Part shown: in pieces, positions 48,660 through 59,362 of the stretch | How positions within the stretch are numbered: position 1 is the first letter of the stretch | How the letters are laid out: every line of letters starts with the position of its first letter | NCBI GenBank assembly: GCA_012184525.1 | Contig: WOFQ01000011.1 | Coordinates: forward strand, 124,001 to 188,000 | Reading direction: 5' to 3' | Source: Xenoacremonium recifei | Lineage: Eukaryota > Ascomycota > Sordariomycetes > Hypocreales > Nectriaceae | DNA length: 64,000 bases | The notes under the pieces: model-generated | The model's input: the letters and a program-made list of their open reading frames with translations, nothing else | What the model was told of the DNA's origin: nothing | Database searches by the model: none | Translations under genes and position numbers: made by a program

Positions 48660-51289
48660 ATGGACGCCTTTCTAAAACGGCTCCCTAAACCACAGATCCA
48701 CCTCGATGATGCTCATGCCGAATCCCCTGATTCATCAGACAATGAAAGACCGCCGAAAAGGGTGAAAACGGAGGACGTTGAGTCCACTGAAGTAGACGAT
48801 TCAGACGCTCCTTTCTCTGACAATGGTTTGGACGAAAAGATACAAGATGCACCTATTTCGGACAACGATGGCGAGGACGTTGAGGACAATGAGCCCTCCT
48901 CGAAGCGACTTACAGACTTTGAGAATGCCTTGCCCGCAACTCAAGTGGGCAAAGAGGCCATCAGAGAGTATGAAGCTCTGAAGTCATCTCAACTCAACGC
49001 CGATGCCGATGATGAACCCGAGAAACCCTCTCCTTTATGGATCAAGGGCCGAAGCTCCATCTATGTAGATGCCTTCAATCTCGCCCTTGACACAGTCCTC
49101 GAGGAAGAGTCCCATCTCTTTGATGAAAAGGAGACGGAGGTTTTCAAACAGTGGAGAGGCCTTGAATATGAATCTCAGTATTTGTATGTCTGATTCTGGC
49201 TTCACACTCAGTAATACTCATCATCAGTAGATATGTTCGGCTTTTCCTTCGCAAGACAGCTTCATGGCATCGTCACAATAGACTCGGCTATCATTCTGAT
49301 ATATCGGATCTTGACACTGCAATCATGACCTTGCAGGAGCGTCGCAGTCTCCCTCATTATGCGTCTAGCCCTCCAGAAAGTCTTGTTCAGGGGCTCGATC
49401 TCTCAGACAACGATCTTGGTGGCGAATTTTCTTTTGCAGATTCTTCAGAAGAGCATCTGAACTCCATAGAAGAGTCTGCTTCTCTCCTCAGTCTCGACGA
49501 ACTGAAAGCATTGAGCAAGGAAGCCAAATTCCAAGGCCGGAACAAAGCTGAGCTGATCAGGTCTCTCACTCGGATGAGCCAGCAGCAGGCAGGATTGATG
49601 GCTCTTGGTCTTAGCAGACACAACAGTCGAGATTCTCCTTCTTCGGAAGATAGAGATGAGCTAAAGCCAGCCGAAAAGGTGGCTCTGCGAAGGGAAAACT
49701 CAAATCGAAACCAGCATTTCTTGACAAAGATTCTCGGACTCCTTGGACCATGTATACGGCTCTCTCCCCGAACCTTCAAATTATTTGAACGTGTTCACTT
49801 AGTCTTTTACCGGTCGACTGAATGGACGGAGAAGTCACTTACTACGATCATCTTGGCTAAGATTGCACGACGAAACTTCCCTGACTACATTGTTTGCAGG
49901 ACGACCAACATCTTTGCCTCACGAATGCACTTGCTGGAGTACGAGGCAGCTATCCGATTGGAGGCAGAAGTCGACAGTATCCTGGAATTCAACGGTCCTC
50001 CAGGTGAAGAAGGCTACAAGAAGATCATTGATGTCTTCAACATGATCTACGACCGATGGAAAATACTGGTCGAAGAGGAGCGACACAAGGAGCAGACAGT
50101 CTATGAGATGGGCGAAGGTGCATATCTCAGGAGGTTCACTCCAGCTCACTCTTACACCAGAATCGTGCATAAGGCAACGTCGATTTTCGGTAAACTCAAG
50201 GAACATGATAGGGAGCATGAGCTTCTGTCACAGCTCCTAGACCAACGACTGTTCCACATGGCCAGGCGAGGAGGGTGGTATCAACGCAAAGCTCTATTGG
50301 AAGAACATTACATGCACGCGTACCACCCAAATGTGCCATCACCCGACCCTACCCGACAGAAGAAACATTGGCTTCAGGTCGCGGTTGAAACTTGCGAGGC
50401 AGGTCTACAAGATCCCGATTGTCACCTGATCTTCCATTACGACCTGCAGAAGCGTCTAGTGAAGCTCGAGAAGAAACTCCGGATTCCGCATCGGCTGCAG
50501 CATGATTTCGGACATGTCGGGCTGGCGAAGCCCGTCGAGCACACGATGGAGGGTATCCAGATCAAACGAGACATACCGGCGAAACCCGGTCGGCAGGCTT
50601 CCACCAAGACCATATGGCTCGATGAGCTAGACTCGGGTGCCGAGTGCAGTGTTGAGGAGATGTGCTTGAGTCACTACCGCAGCCAAGGTTGGAAGGGGTA
50701 TCACGCGGAGGGTGGCATCATACGTACGCTGTTTGCGTACCTCTTCTACGATGTGATGTTTCTGTACATCCCCAACGTTTTCCAAACGGCATACCAGACC
50801 TGCCCATTGGATCTACACACCGACGCTTTCTACCCGATCCGCGCCTCCGAGATCAACCACCGTCTCGTCGAGATCTCCAATGGACAGGCCGAGAGGATCA
50901 TCCGCGAGGTCTGGGAGAGAGAGCATGAACGACGGACAAGCATCGTAGGACTGAACTGGGACTTCGAGGTCCAGGACTTGGTGGAGTTGGTAGGATGCTT
51001 CGAGGGGAGTGCCTTAGCGGCCGTCTGCAAGGTGATGGCACAAGAGTACAGGCAGCGAGGCGGGGGGATCCCGGATCTCGTCCTCTGGCGTGTCCGTAGC
51101 GACGGTGATGACCAGAAGGCACCAGATGAGCCGGGGAGGGCAAAGGGGGAAGTCATGTTCTCAGAGGTGAAGAGTGCGAACGACCGATTGAGCGACACAC
51201 AGCGACTCTGGATCCACGTCCTCACCGGGGCTAGGGTCAAAGTCGCGCTGTGCAACGCCGTGGCCAAGGAAGTGAGGGAAGTGGACTAG
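48660..51289 (+). CDS. FAN1: Fanconi-associated nuclease 1 (FAN1) homologue, VRR-NUC domain
   Basis: FAN1 is a structure-specific 5' flap nuclease that helps unhook DNA interstrand crosslinks. Exons 48660-49183 and 49231-51289 encode 860 residues; the junction forms YLYVRLFLRKT, a conserved FAN1 block. The N terminus (MDAFLKRLPK) is followed by an acidic disordered region, a SAP-like segment (LSLDELKALSKEAKFQGRNKAELIRSL) and a helical TPR-like middle. The C-terminal PD-(D/E)xK VRR-NUC site is seen as GGGIPDLVLW (Asp790) and SEVKSANDRLSDTQ (Glu820, Lys822), matching the catalytic triad of the family. No N-terminal UBZ finger is visible, as in other fungal members. The start at 48660 is the first in-frame ATG; upstream in frame there is only a GTG. 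Confidence 0.95.
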
Positions 51290-53996
51290 TTGCGAACGGT
51301 TGTGAGGGATTCGCAATCGAGACGGAGGCTCCTACTGCTGCAGGTCTGCCTGCTGCTCGCTGTTCTGCCTGGCAGCAAGGTCACATGTGGTGGGGATATC
51401 GTCGACAGCTCGGGCAGCCAGCGTTCAACCTCCACGCTGCTCCGCGTCACTGCAATCTCGATTCGGGGCTATTCTTCTCTCGCCAGCTCGCTCGAGTCTG
51501 AGATATATCTGGATACGAGGCGGTCGAGCATCACAAAGGCCGTTGAAGTCGCTGGTCACCTCCAAATTTAGTAACCGTGGGCCTCGATCAGATTGTTCCA
51601 GAGAGGCGTTCCACCCGATTGCGTTTGAGACAGAGCGTTGAAACCCCGTTTCAATTTCTCGCTCAGGCCCCCTTGTTTCAGAAACGGGCGGAGGGCTCTG
51701 CCACGGAGATGTCCACCGGCGGGGAGCCCAAGGACAGGCAGGGCAGAGGACAAGGGACAGAGACAGACGGTGTGATGCACGGGATTCATCACATCACTAG
51801 CTATGTGCTCTCCGCAGTAGTCCAGTCACTGGCGCGCTGGACTGTTGGTGACTGAGGCCAGGAGATGGCTCGTCACCCTGGTCCAGTCCTATTCGTGTCG
51901 GGGCGCAGTCCGGCCCTCGCCCGCGGATAGATTAGGGTGTTCGAGAAGATCAACGGAAAGAAACGAGGCCGCGAAAGACGGTCTATCCGGGGAGAGAGAT
52001 CTCGAGTCCCGAAGAAACGGTCACATCACACACCAAGGATTCACCGCTTCACAAAGACGATGGCCGGCGTTGCTCGCTTACAAGACACCACCACCCAGCC
52101 CAGGACGCTCTCCTCCGCTGCGATCGTCGACTCGCGCAGGGGTGGACACGCCCGATATCTCGCCAGCGCCCTCAGGACTAGCACGCTGCATCCCTCGCAG
52201 TAGCTGCGTAACAGATGCGACTCGGCCAGCGAACCGCAGACGAGTTGATGAGGAGAGGAACGACGCTTCTGCATGCTGCCTCTCAATCTCGCCCACATCA
52301 GGGCGCTTAGCACCCCGCCAATCACATCCGCCGGGCCCCCGAGATGGGTGACGGGCTCGACCGCGCCGGCCAATGGCGCCCCGAGAGGCCCCTGGCCGGC
52401 GCTTACGGCCTCCCTAGCGTGACCAGGGTGCTGGGTCCGTGGAGGGGCCACGCCGCTTTAACCATGGGCAAAGTGGCCAGTCAAGAGACGTCGGGGAACT
52501 CGTTCTGCGAGAGGGCCAGGACGGTACAGCGGGAGAGAGGGTGGGAGAGCAACGAGTCTGTGTGATGAGCCGTGCGGTATCGAGACCAGCGCCCCAAGCA
52601 GTGCTCGAAGCTCCAGCCAGCAGAGGCTCCCGACCGTCCTGCTCGACCGTCCTCGGGTACGAGAATCTCACAGCGGGTAGATGCTCTCCATCAGGCCCGA
52701 AAGTCGACCCTGTGGACCGTCCACCAGCACCCATCACCGCCGCCGCCGCCCATTCCCTCAACGCAAAGCACAAATCACAAATCACAAACCTTCTAAAGCA
52801 CCTCCTCATCCGTCCACGGAGCACCGCGAACTCCCCCGAAGCGTTGAGTGTGTGTGTGTGTGTGTGCGTCACCCCCCTTCAGGAGGTTCGCTGTGGCGAA
52901 CGATGTCTCCATGTAAGTCATCCCAATTCCCGCCCATCCACCACCAGGGGTGACAGGGGGGGAAGGGGGGCACACACTCTCTCTCTCACCAAAGGCCCTG
53001 AGGCCCGAAGACCTGCATCCCAGATCCGCGATGCCTGGCCTGTCACCCGAACGAGGCCCGTTTTCACGGCCATGACAGGATCTGCAGTGCAAAATAAACA
53101 TGTAAACATGCACGTTCCTTCGGCCTGCCTGGAGTACAACAACAGAGCAAAGAAAAACAGAGGGCTGGGGAGGTGTCACACTCGTGTTTTCTAGTCGAGG
53201 ACCGTTTGCTTCCCCCTGCCCCGCCGCGGCGCCGCAGAGCATTGGACATAGAATAGGTTCATCACGTAGCGATATCACAGCGGAAACCACACGAGGAAAC
53301 AGCCCATGGTTCGTTGGGTGCGAATAACACGTTATACCGCTACCTGTCCGCCCGATACACGGGCCACTACCTCGCTATCTCACTCCACACGCCGCTTTGC
53401 CTTGCCGTCGTCTCCTTCTCGAATCTCAATCGTGGCGCCTCCCCCCGATCACCGTCTTGGTGATCCTTGTCTGCAAGCCTTTCCTTATTGGTATCGAACC
53501 TCTCTCTTCGCCCTGTCCATGTAAATAGAAAAGAAAAAAAAAACCACACGCATTTCCATAACTTGTCGAACGCCATTAAACTCCTCCAATCCGTGCCTTC
53601 CAGTATTTCGAGTATGTCGAGGAGATATGCCTCCCTAAATTTCCGTCGCCAGAACGAATAAAATAGTCGCAGTCAAGCAGAGGATCCTCCACGATGGCGC
53701 CGGGGTGTCGATGCCGGACTCGATCGTAAACCGCCCAAATTTGAACGTGACGTCGTAAATCGCCCACATCTCCTTCTTTCCTCCAGCCCATTATTAGTGC
53801 CGAAGTCTTGCTCCTTCTCTTGTTTGCTCCTCCTCTGTTTTGAGTGTCCAAGTCTTGACAAAGGGAATGTGTGGGTGGTGGTTGATATCAAGGGATTGTG
53901 TGGTGAAACGTAGTATAAGTAGATTGTTTGTTGCTGAACATGTGAGATGTGAGAAAAAAGGGAATCATATGATAGTAGGTGTCGGAAATAGGCTGC
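51290..53996. other. Gene-free interval
   Basis: 2.7 kb with no supported gene. It contains GT dinucleotide runs (about 52848-52866) and scattered Ser/Pro/Arg-rich open frames on both strands without domain features. Confidence 0.55.
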
Positions 53997-54707
53997 TCAT
54001 TCAACCTTTCGCCGTTTACCCTTGGGAGCAGGGGCCATTCGTGGCGTATAGGTGACAGTCCTCGTCACCACTTCTCGGATGTGTCGAACGCTCGTCCTCG
54101 CAGGCTTCTGCTTCTTCTCAGCGAAGCGCGCCTTCAAAGCGGCATCCCAGTCGAAAACCGAGTGGACAGATCGAGCGCTGAATGGTGACCTCGTAATATT
54201 GGCACTCAACGGCGAATCCACATTAGAGACGGCCGGGCTCGGCGGCAGCCTGAGGCTTGGGAAGGTCGCCGCGCCTGGAGGTGCAGACATGGGCACAGAA
54301 GTACCTGTGAAAGGGCTAGGAGGCACAATGGGTGCCGTGGCTGGGGGAGAAATGCCCTTGGTGCTGACGCTCGAGGTTGACGTCGTGGGAGATGCGTCCT
54401 CGTTAGACTGCTCGCTCTTTGCCGTGCTGGGAACGGAATCGGGAGTTGTCTGGCCAGAAGCTATGGCAGGCGAGTTAAGAGACATGGCCTTGGAGAGGAA
54501 GTCGGTGTAAGCCATTGGAGGGCTAATGGGCGTCTTGATGAAGTCCGGGTCGGGCTTGAAGTTGAACGAGATGGCAGAGAGAGGTGTCGCGGCCACGCCC
54601 GCTGAAGTGACGCCCGCAGAAGTGACACCCGCAGAGGTGATCTCGGACGGGAAGTTGGCCGTGAGAGGGGTGGTGATGCCCAGCTTCGGCTTAGTATGAG
54701 GAGGCAT
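53997..54707 (-). CDS. Conserved-looking proline/serine-rich protein, function unknown
   Basis: A single exon of 236 residues starting MPPHTKPKLGITTPLT. Most of the protein is Ser/Thr/Pro/Ala-rich and probably disordered, with three tandem TSAGV repeats near residue 25. A better structured segment near the N terminus reads FNFKPDPDFIKTPISPP, and the C-terminal 50 residues are basic (DWDAALKARFAEKKQK, then a Thr/Val/Arg-rich stretch) ending in PKGKRRKVE, a likely nuclear localisation signal. The charged, non-repetitive C terminus suggests a real conserved protein rather than a chance frame. I do not recognise the family and propose no function beyond probable nuclear location. Confidence 0.72.
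   Translation of the reverse strand: MPPHTKPKLGITTPLTANFPSEITSAGVTSAGVTSAGVAATPLSAISFNFKPDPDFIKTPISPPMAYTDFLSKAMSLNSPAIASGQTTPDSVPSTAKSEQSNEDASPTTSTSSVSTKGISPPATAPIVPPSPFTGTSVPMSAPPGAATFPSLRLPPSPAVSNVDSPLSANITRSPFSARSVHSVFDWDAALKARFAEKKQKPARTSVRHIREVVTRTVTYTPRMAPAPKGKRRKVE
54594..54638 (-). repeat. 15-bp coding minisatellite (TSAGV x3)
   Basis: Three 15-bp units, nearly identical, encode Thr-Ser-Ala-Gly-Val on the minus strand inside the proline/serine-rich gene. Confidence 0.9.
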
Positions 54708-55170
54708 GGCGACGGTGGTGGTGTAGAATCGGGGATGTCAACGAGGGATTTCCGATAGAGACCGTCGACGATGCGTCTTGTCAACAAGAGGACTCGGCAG
54801 AGGCTTTGAAAGTTAGGGAGGTAAGAATGTCTTGAGGCGCCCACGAGCTATCTCGAGAATAGTAGACCAGCAACCAAACCCGAGGGGCAAGTGAGAGAGC
54901 GCAAGCAGGCAAAGAGCAGCAGCGAACGGACTGGGGAGAGAAGAATCAAGGGTGGGAAGCGACAGGCTGCGGGTGTTATATGGGAAGAGAGGTCTGAGGA
55001 AGATTTTGGCGCCGAAGGAGGGAGAGGACGGGCTCGGGGGCCAATGGCGGAAGCTGGGTGATTGCTGGGCTGGTGGGAGGTGGGAGGTGGGATGGGAATG
55101 ATGGCGGAGGGGCGTGTGGGTGGATTGCACCTCAGCAGGCTTGTATGTATGTGGGAAGCGGGATCGAGGC

Positions 55171-55185
55171 AGGGCAGGGCAGGGC
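55171..55185 (+). repeat. (AGGGC)3 pentanucleotide repeat
   Basis: Three AGGGC units within a G-rich run. Confidence 0.85.
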
Positions 55186-55227
55186 GCGTGCGAGAGGACG
55201 AGAGATGCAGAAGAGCTGGCGGCAAGA

Positions 55228-55270
55228 CAACCAGCAGCGGCAGCAGCAGCAGCAGCAACAAGCGCAGCAG
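55228..55270 (+). repeat. Interrupted CAG trinucleotide repeat
   Basis: About ten CAG units with CGG, CAA and GCG interruptions. In the orientation of the minus-strand gene at 54 kb it reads CTG and lies about 550 bp upstream of its ATG. Confidence 0.85.
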
Positions 55271-58200
55271 AACAGAAGCGGCAGATACAGGGCTCGCGGC
55301 GCAGGGGGGGAGGGGTGTAGCGTGGCCCGTGGAGCGTGTGTCGTGGGTTCAGGTTGGTGGTGATGGTGATGGTGGTGATGCAGACTGCCAGAGTCTCTGC
55401 GCCGGCGGGCTGGTGACGCTGGTCTGGGGTTCCCGGGGATGGCCTCTAGCGTCCGTCGCCTTGAGCCCCGAGCAAGGGTGTCACCGACGAGAGTCGTGGT
55501 GTTGGTCGAGTCCGAGGGAGTCCTCGCGCCTTGACTGGCTGGTCGCGGGCTCCGGGTCCGTTAAAGCGGCGGCACCGCTCGCGACAGGGGTCTGGTGACT
55601 TCTGGGTCTGGGTTCAGCGGCAACCGAACCTCGAGCGCTGATTTGTATGTATTTTTTGCTCCCACGCCGTTTCCTCTGGGGCCCTGTCTGTCTAGTCACC
55701 CTGGTCCCTTGTCGCAGAGCTGTTTGGGTCTCCTGGCGCCGCGCCGGTCGGTGCCTTTGCCCACAGTGTCGGCGAGGAATGTGATTCGATACCCAGCGAG
55801 GAAGACGCCGGGCGGCTTTCACGCGGAGGAGACAGAAGTGCCGAGCGAATGAGCGGATGAGGACGAGGGAGACGGTTGACACGCGCGAAGAGGCGTGGCG
55901 GGTGAGGACTGGAGGTGATAGCAATCCGGTCTCTCGTGTGATATGATTGAAGAAAGGCTCAGCGACGGCCAGGCTGGGCTGAAGTGCAAGATTGCAGGTA
56001 CGAGTCGTGATAGGACGGCGGCGATCTGGAAGTCTCGTTGATTGAGGCCTTCCACACGACTAAGACGGCTGCCAGTTCACAGGATGATGCTGGCTGATGG
56101 AGGAGAAGGAAGGTGTCCCGAGATCAAAGGACTGGAGGTCAACAAAAGATAGATGAGGGTAAGGTATTCCCGGTCAACGGCGAATACGGCAGGAGCTTTC
56201 AATGCTCTTGCAAATGAAGGGTCTTGCGGATAGAAGGGAAGGTGCAATTGAGGTGTGCTCTCTGTCAGTGGGCAGGAGCATCACCACCGTCTTCCCGGGA
56301 AGTCGCCCATTTTTATCTCTTTTTCCTCCTACATTTCAACTCTCCAATTCTCGTCTGCCTCGCTTCCATCAACATAGCCATCTCCATGTCCCCAAATAGC
56401 TCGTGTCGGTCGCTGCTTCACTGCGCGCGCGCCTGCCTCGCGCCAGAAGTTGTCGACACGCCGTCGTAAACAACAAAGACCTATCCTGTGCTCACCAACA
56501 TGGCGACGCTCTTCTCGACCACCCACGATCTGTGGCTGGCAGCCACCCAAGATCACACCCGGCCACTCGCACAGCCCGTTTACCAGGAGCGCGCGCGCCA
56601 CGTGAAGCAATGCTGGTCGTCGCGCTGGCTGGTCTAATAATGGCCTCGCTCTCTTCTCGCGAACCTTGCACCGCGCGCCTGCGACACGCACTGCCCTGCC
56701 AGACAAGCCCAGCATGCGACACCCAGAGAGGGCGCGAGGGCGCGTTGGCGCCGCATCTCTCGTTGGACCAAATTCAGAAGCTCGATTCGATTGGACAGGC
56801 TTGCCTGTACCTGACCCCGGTCTAAGCGCCGTCACGGTGGTATCGGGGAATCCTTCACTGGTCTGTAGCCAACGAGCATCCAGGACGGTGCGCAAAATTC
56901 CCTTCCGCATCACACAAAGACTGCAAACGGTGTGCTGTAAGCTCCATTCGGTCTACCGCAACCCCTCAAACGAGGCAGATTCTGTGTGTACTATCGTTCC
57001 CAGCGAGGAGTCAGTCAAGGCGTTGTTGGTCAGCTGTGCTTCGGTCACCTGCACAAGTAAGGCGACCTCCATGTGGCTTCCCCTGCAGATCTCAAGTCAA
57101 TTCATCTCAATGTTGGTTGTAAAGGTTGCCAACCCTTGCTAATGACTCTTCCTGTGAGCCAACAGCAGTCATTGCACTTTATCAATAGGGGTAACTTGTT
57201 CCAACCTGTCGGGTCTCAACCAGAGTACAAGACTAAACAAGTCGTTTCTTTTGACGCCTATAACCGGGTTTCTCAGACCCATCTCAGATATGAAGAGGCA
57301 AAAGCGAATGTTAATGTGTTACTCTGTACTACGAACCTCAATTTTAGAAATTCTCCGCCATTTCATCTCGGCTTCGTCACCTTATCGCTCTATAGGGGCT
57401 ACTATAGATCTCTTCTTCATATCTGTTCCAAGTGTCGCGGCTACTGATGTAGAGTCGAGATAATGGCGCTTCACCGTCAAATCACGCAGCTCACTAGTAG
57501 GCGAGCGACTGACATGCCGTTCATCCCTCGTTCTAGCGAGGTGGTCATCAATTCGGCCTGAGACACAACTCCAGGCCATTCATCTGCATCTACCTTTGGC
57601 GCTCAGCTTTGGATTGGCTACGCTTACTTAAAACCTTGAAACTCGAAGCATAGCCCCTGGTTCTCAGGTCTGTCCTCTCCGGCGGCTTGGGCGTTGGGCT
57701 GAGGTCAACAAACTGTGATGACATTCGTCATCTCCGTTGGTATCCATACAGCTAGGCGTCTAAGAGAAGAGGAAGGTTGCAGCTCCAATCTTTCATGACA
57801 GTGTTACGGCCGTATCCATTAAGTGTCTGTCATCGGTGGATAGAGGCGAATCCTGTGATGGGGTTCAGAAGACGTAGAATCTACGAAGCAGCTAGTAGAG
57901 CAGCCACCTCGGTCGGCTCGAATTCCGGCGTCGGATTATCGCTTCCGAGACCGAGTTATCAATCTCCGTCACTATTGATCATATCTCATAGCTGAACGCT
58001 CATTTTGTGTTTAAATAGGTGAATTCAAGTTAGCTGTCGCTATACCAACAATTACCCCCCTCCCCTCCCCCCCTTCATCGATCTCCTAGCTGCTCTTGTA
58101 TGGATTCTCAGCCTATGTGAAGATGAGATGTTTGTCCATTTTACCAAGACTAATTTTGCCCAGGCTTGGTCCGCATCTCGTTCATCTTCCTGGCGGTGGT

Positions 58201-59008
58201 GACTTCAACATCATAGCGCGAGTATTGACACACGAAACTCACGAAAGGAAGTTTGTGCTGACTTTGGTAATTAAAGTCGAACGTCCACCAGTGGAAACTT
58301 GATTTCCAGCTCAATCTCGTCTCTGCAGTTGAAGTTTAAAGGGAGGAAAGGCTTTATCGACGCTACAAAAGTGTCATATAAATACTTCATGTGAAACCAG
58401 GGCCTTGGGACTCGTTGAGAACACATAATTCCGTGCAGGAGCTGGAGGAATTATATGTTGAGTAAAGATATATGGGAATTTTTATAAGTCCCGAATAAGG
58501 ACTCGTTCAATCTGCATCATTCTTTTACGTTCCCCGGATTAGTGTTATATTTTGATCCGGCCAGAGCTCCTCTCGTCAATTCTAAGTTCCTGACTTTGCG
58601 ACGGGGCTTATATTGTAAGGTCATGGTCTCGTTTTCTTGCCTAGACCTCGCTTTGGTGAGCCCATATGGAGTCATCTTCAATAACACTACACCCTCAAAA
58701 GTCGCGCGCCAACCTTTCATTGACGATAGTTACAAGTCCTTCTTCTGGTCTTGTTTCCAACTGAGGGTCACTGCTTCTTGAAAATTTCCGTGCGCCGGGA
58801 GTCATGGTATTGATGTGTATTGGAGTATATCCTTCGTAATTTTGTATTTTCGAATATAAAAACTCATATCCATACGCCTCTTGAGTAAACAAGCCAGTAC
58901 ATTAATAGACTTTCCGATTGGATCATGCTCTTCCGTTCTGCCGTGACTCTACCTCGTCGGTCGTCTGGGTGTGAACCACTGATTCGTGGCCTCTGGCTAC
59001 ATACATTC

Positions 59009-59362
59009 TTATTGACTCGGAGAGTGATTTGCTGGCTCATCTCGTCTTGAAGGGTCGAGTACGGGTTTGTATGTCACTTTGAAATCTTCACACTGGCTCA
59101 TTAGCGTGCACTGGTCTTTGAACCTTGGCTGTGTCCAAAAACTGGTATTCACCCTTCCTTCCAGCCCTATTTTGTTCATCATGGTGTGTAGCCGAATGGC
59201 ATAACACAACGTATTGCTTAGATCAATGTTACGGCTAAGCATAGACATAATACTTTTGGGAAATTGACAAGTATCTCCGTTTTGTTTGGTTCTTTGGGCG
59301 ATGGGCTTCCTCATGTCGCTTTTGGTGTTGATTGAGTCATACTTGTCGAGCGCGTTGATCAA
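59009..59362 (-). other. Open frame of unknown status (117 codons) in the AT-richer island
   Basis: A minus-strand frame with balanced, protein-like composition starts MINALDKYDSINTKSDMRK and includes a hydrophilic stretch ending in DEPANHSPSQ. Further minus-strand frames follow at 58695-58892 and 58517-58720. They could be exons or fragments of one degraded gene, but I could not join them with convincing splice sites, and no family is recognised. Confidence 0.2.

Noticed and set aside
52439..53194. 251-codon plus-strand frame
   Set aside because: Contains GT-repeat-derived Val/Cys runs and Arg/Pro/Ser-rich text, with competing open frames on the minus strand.
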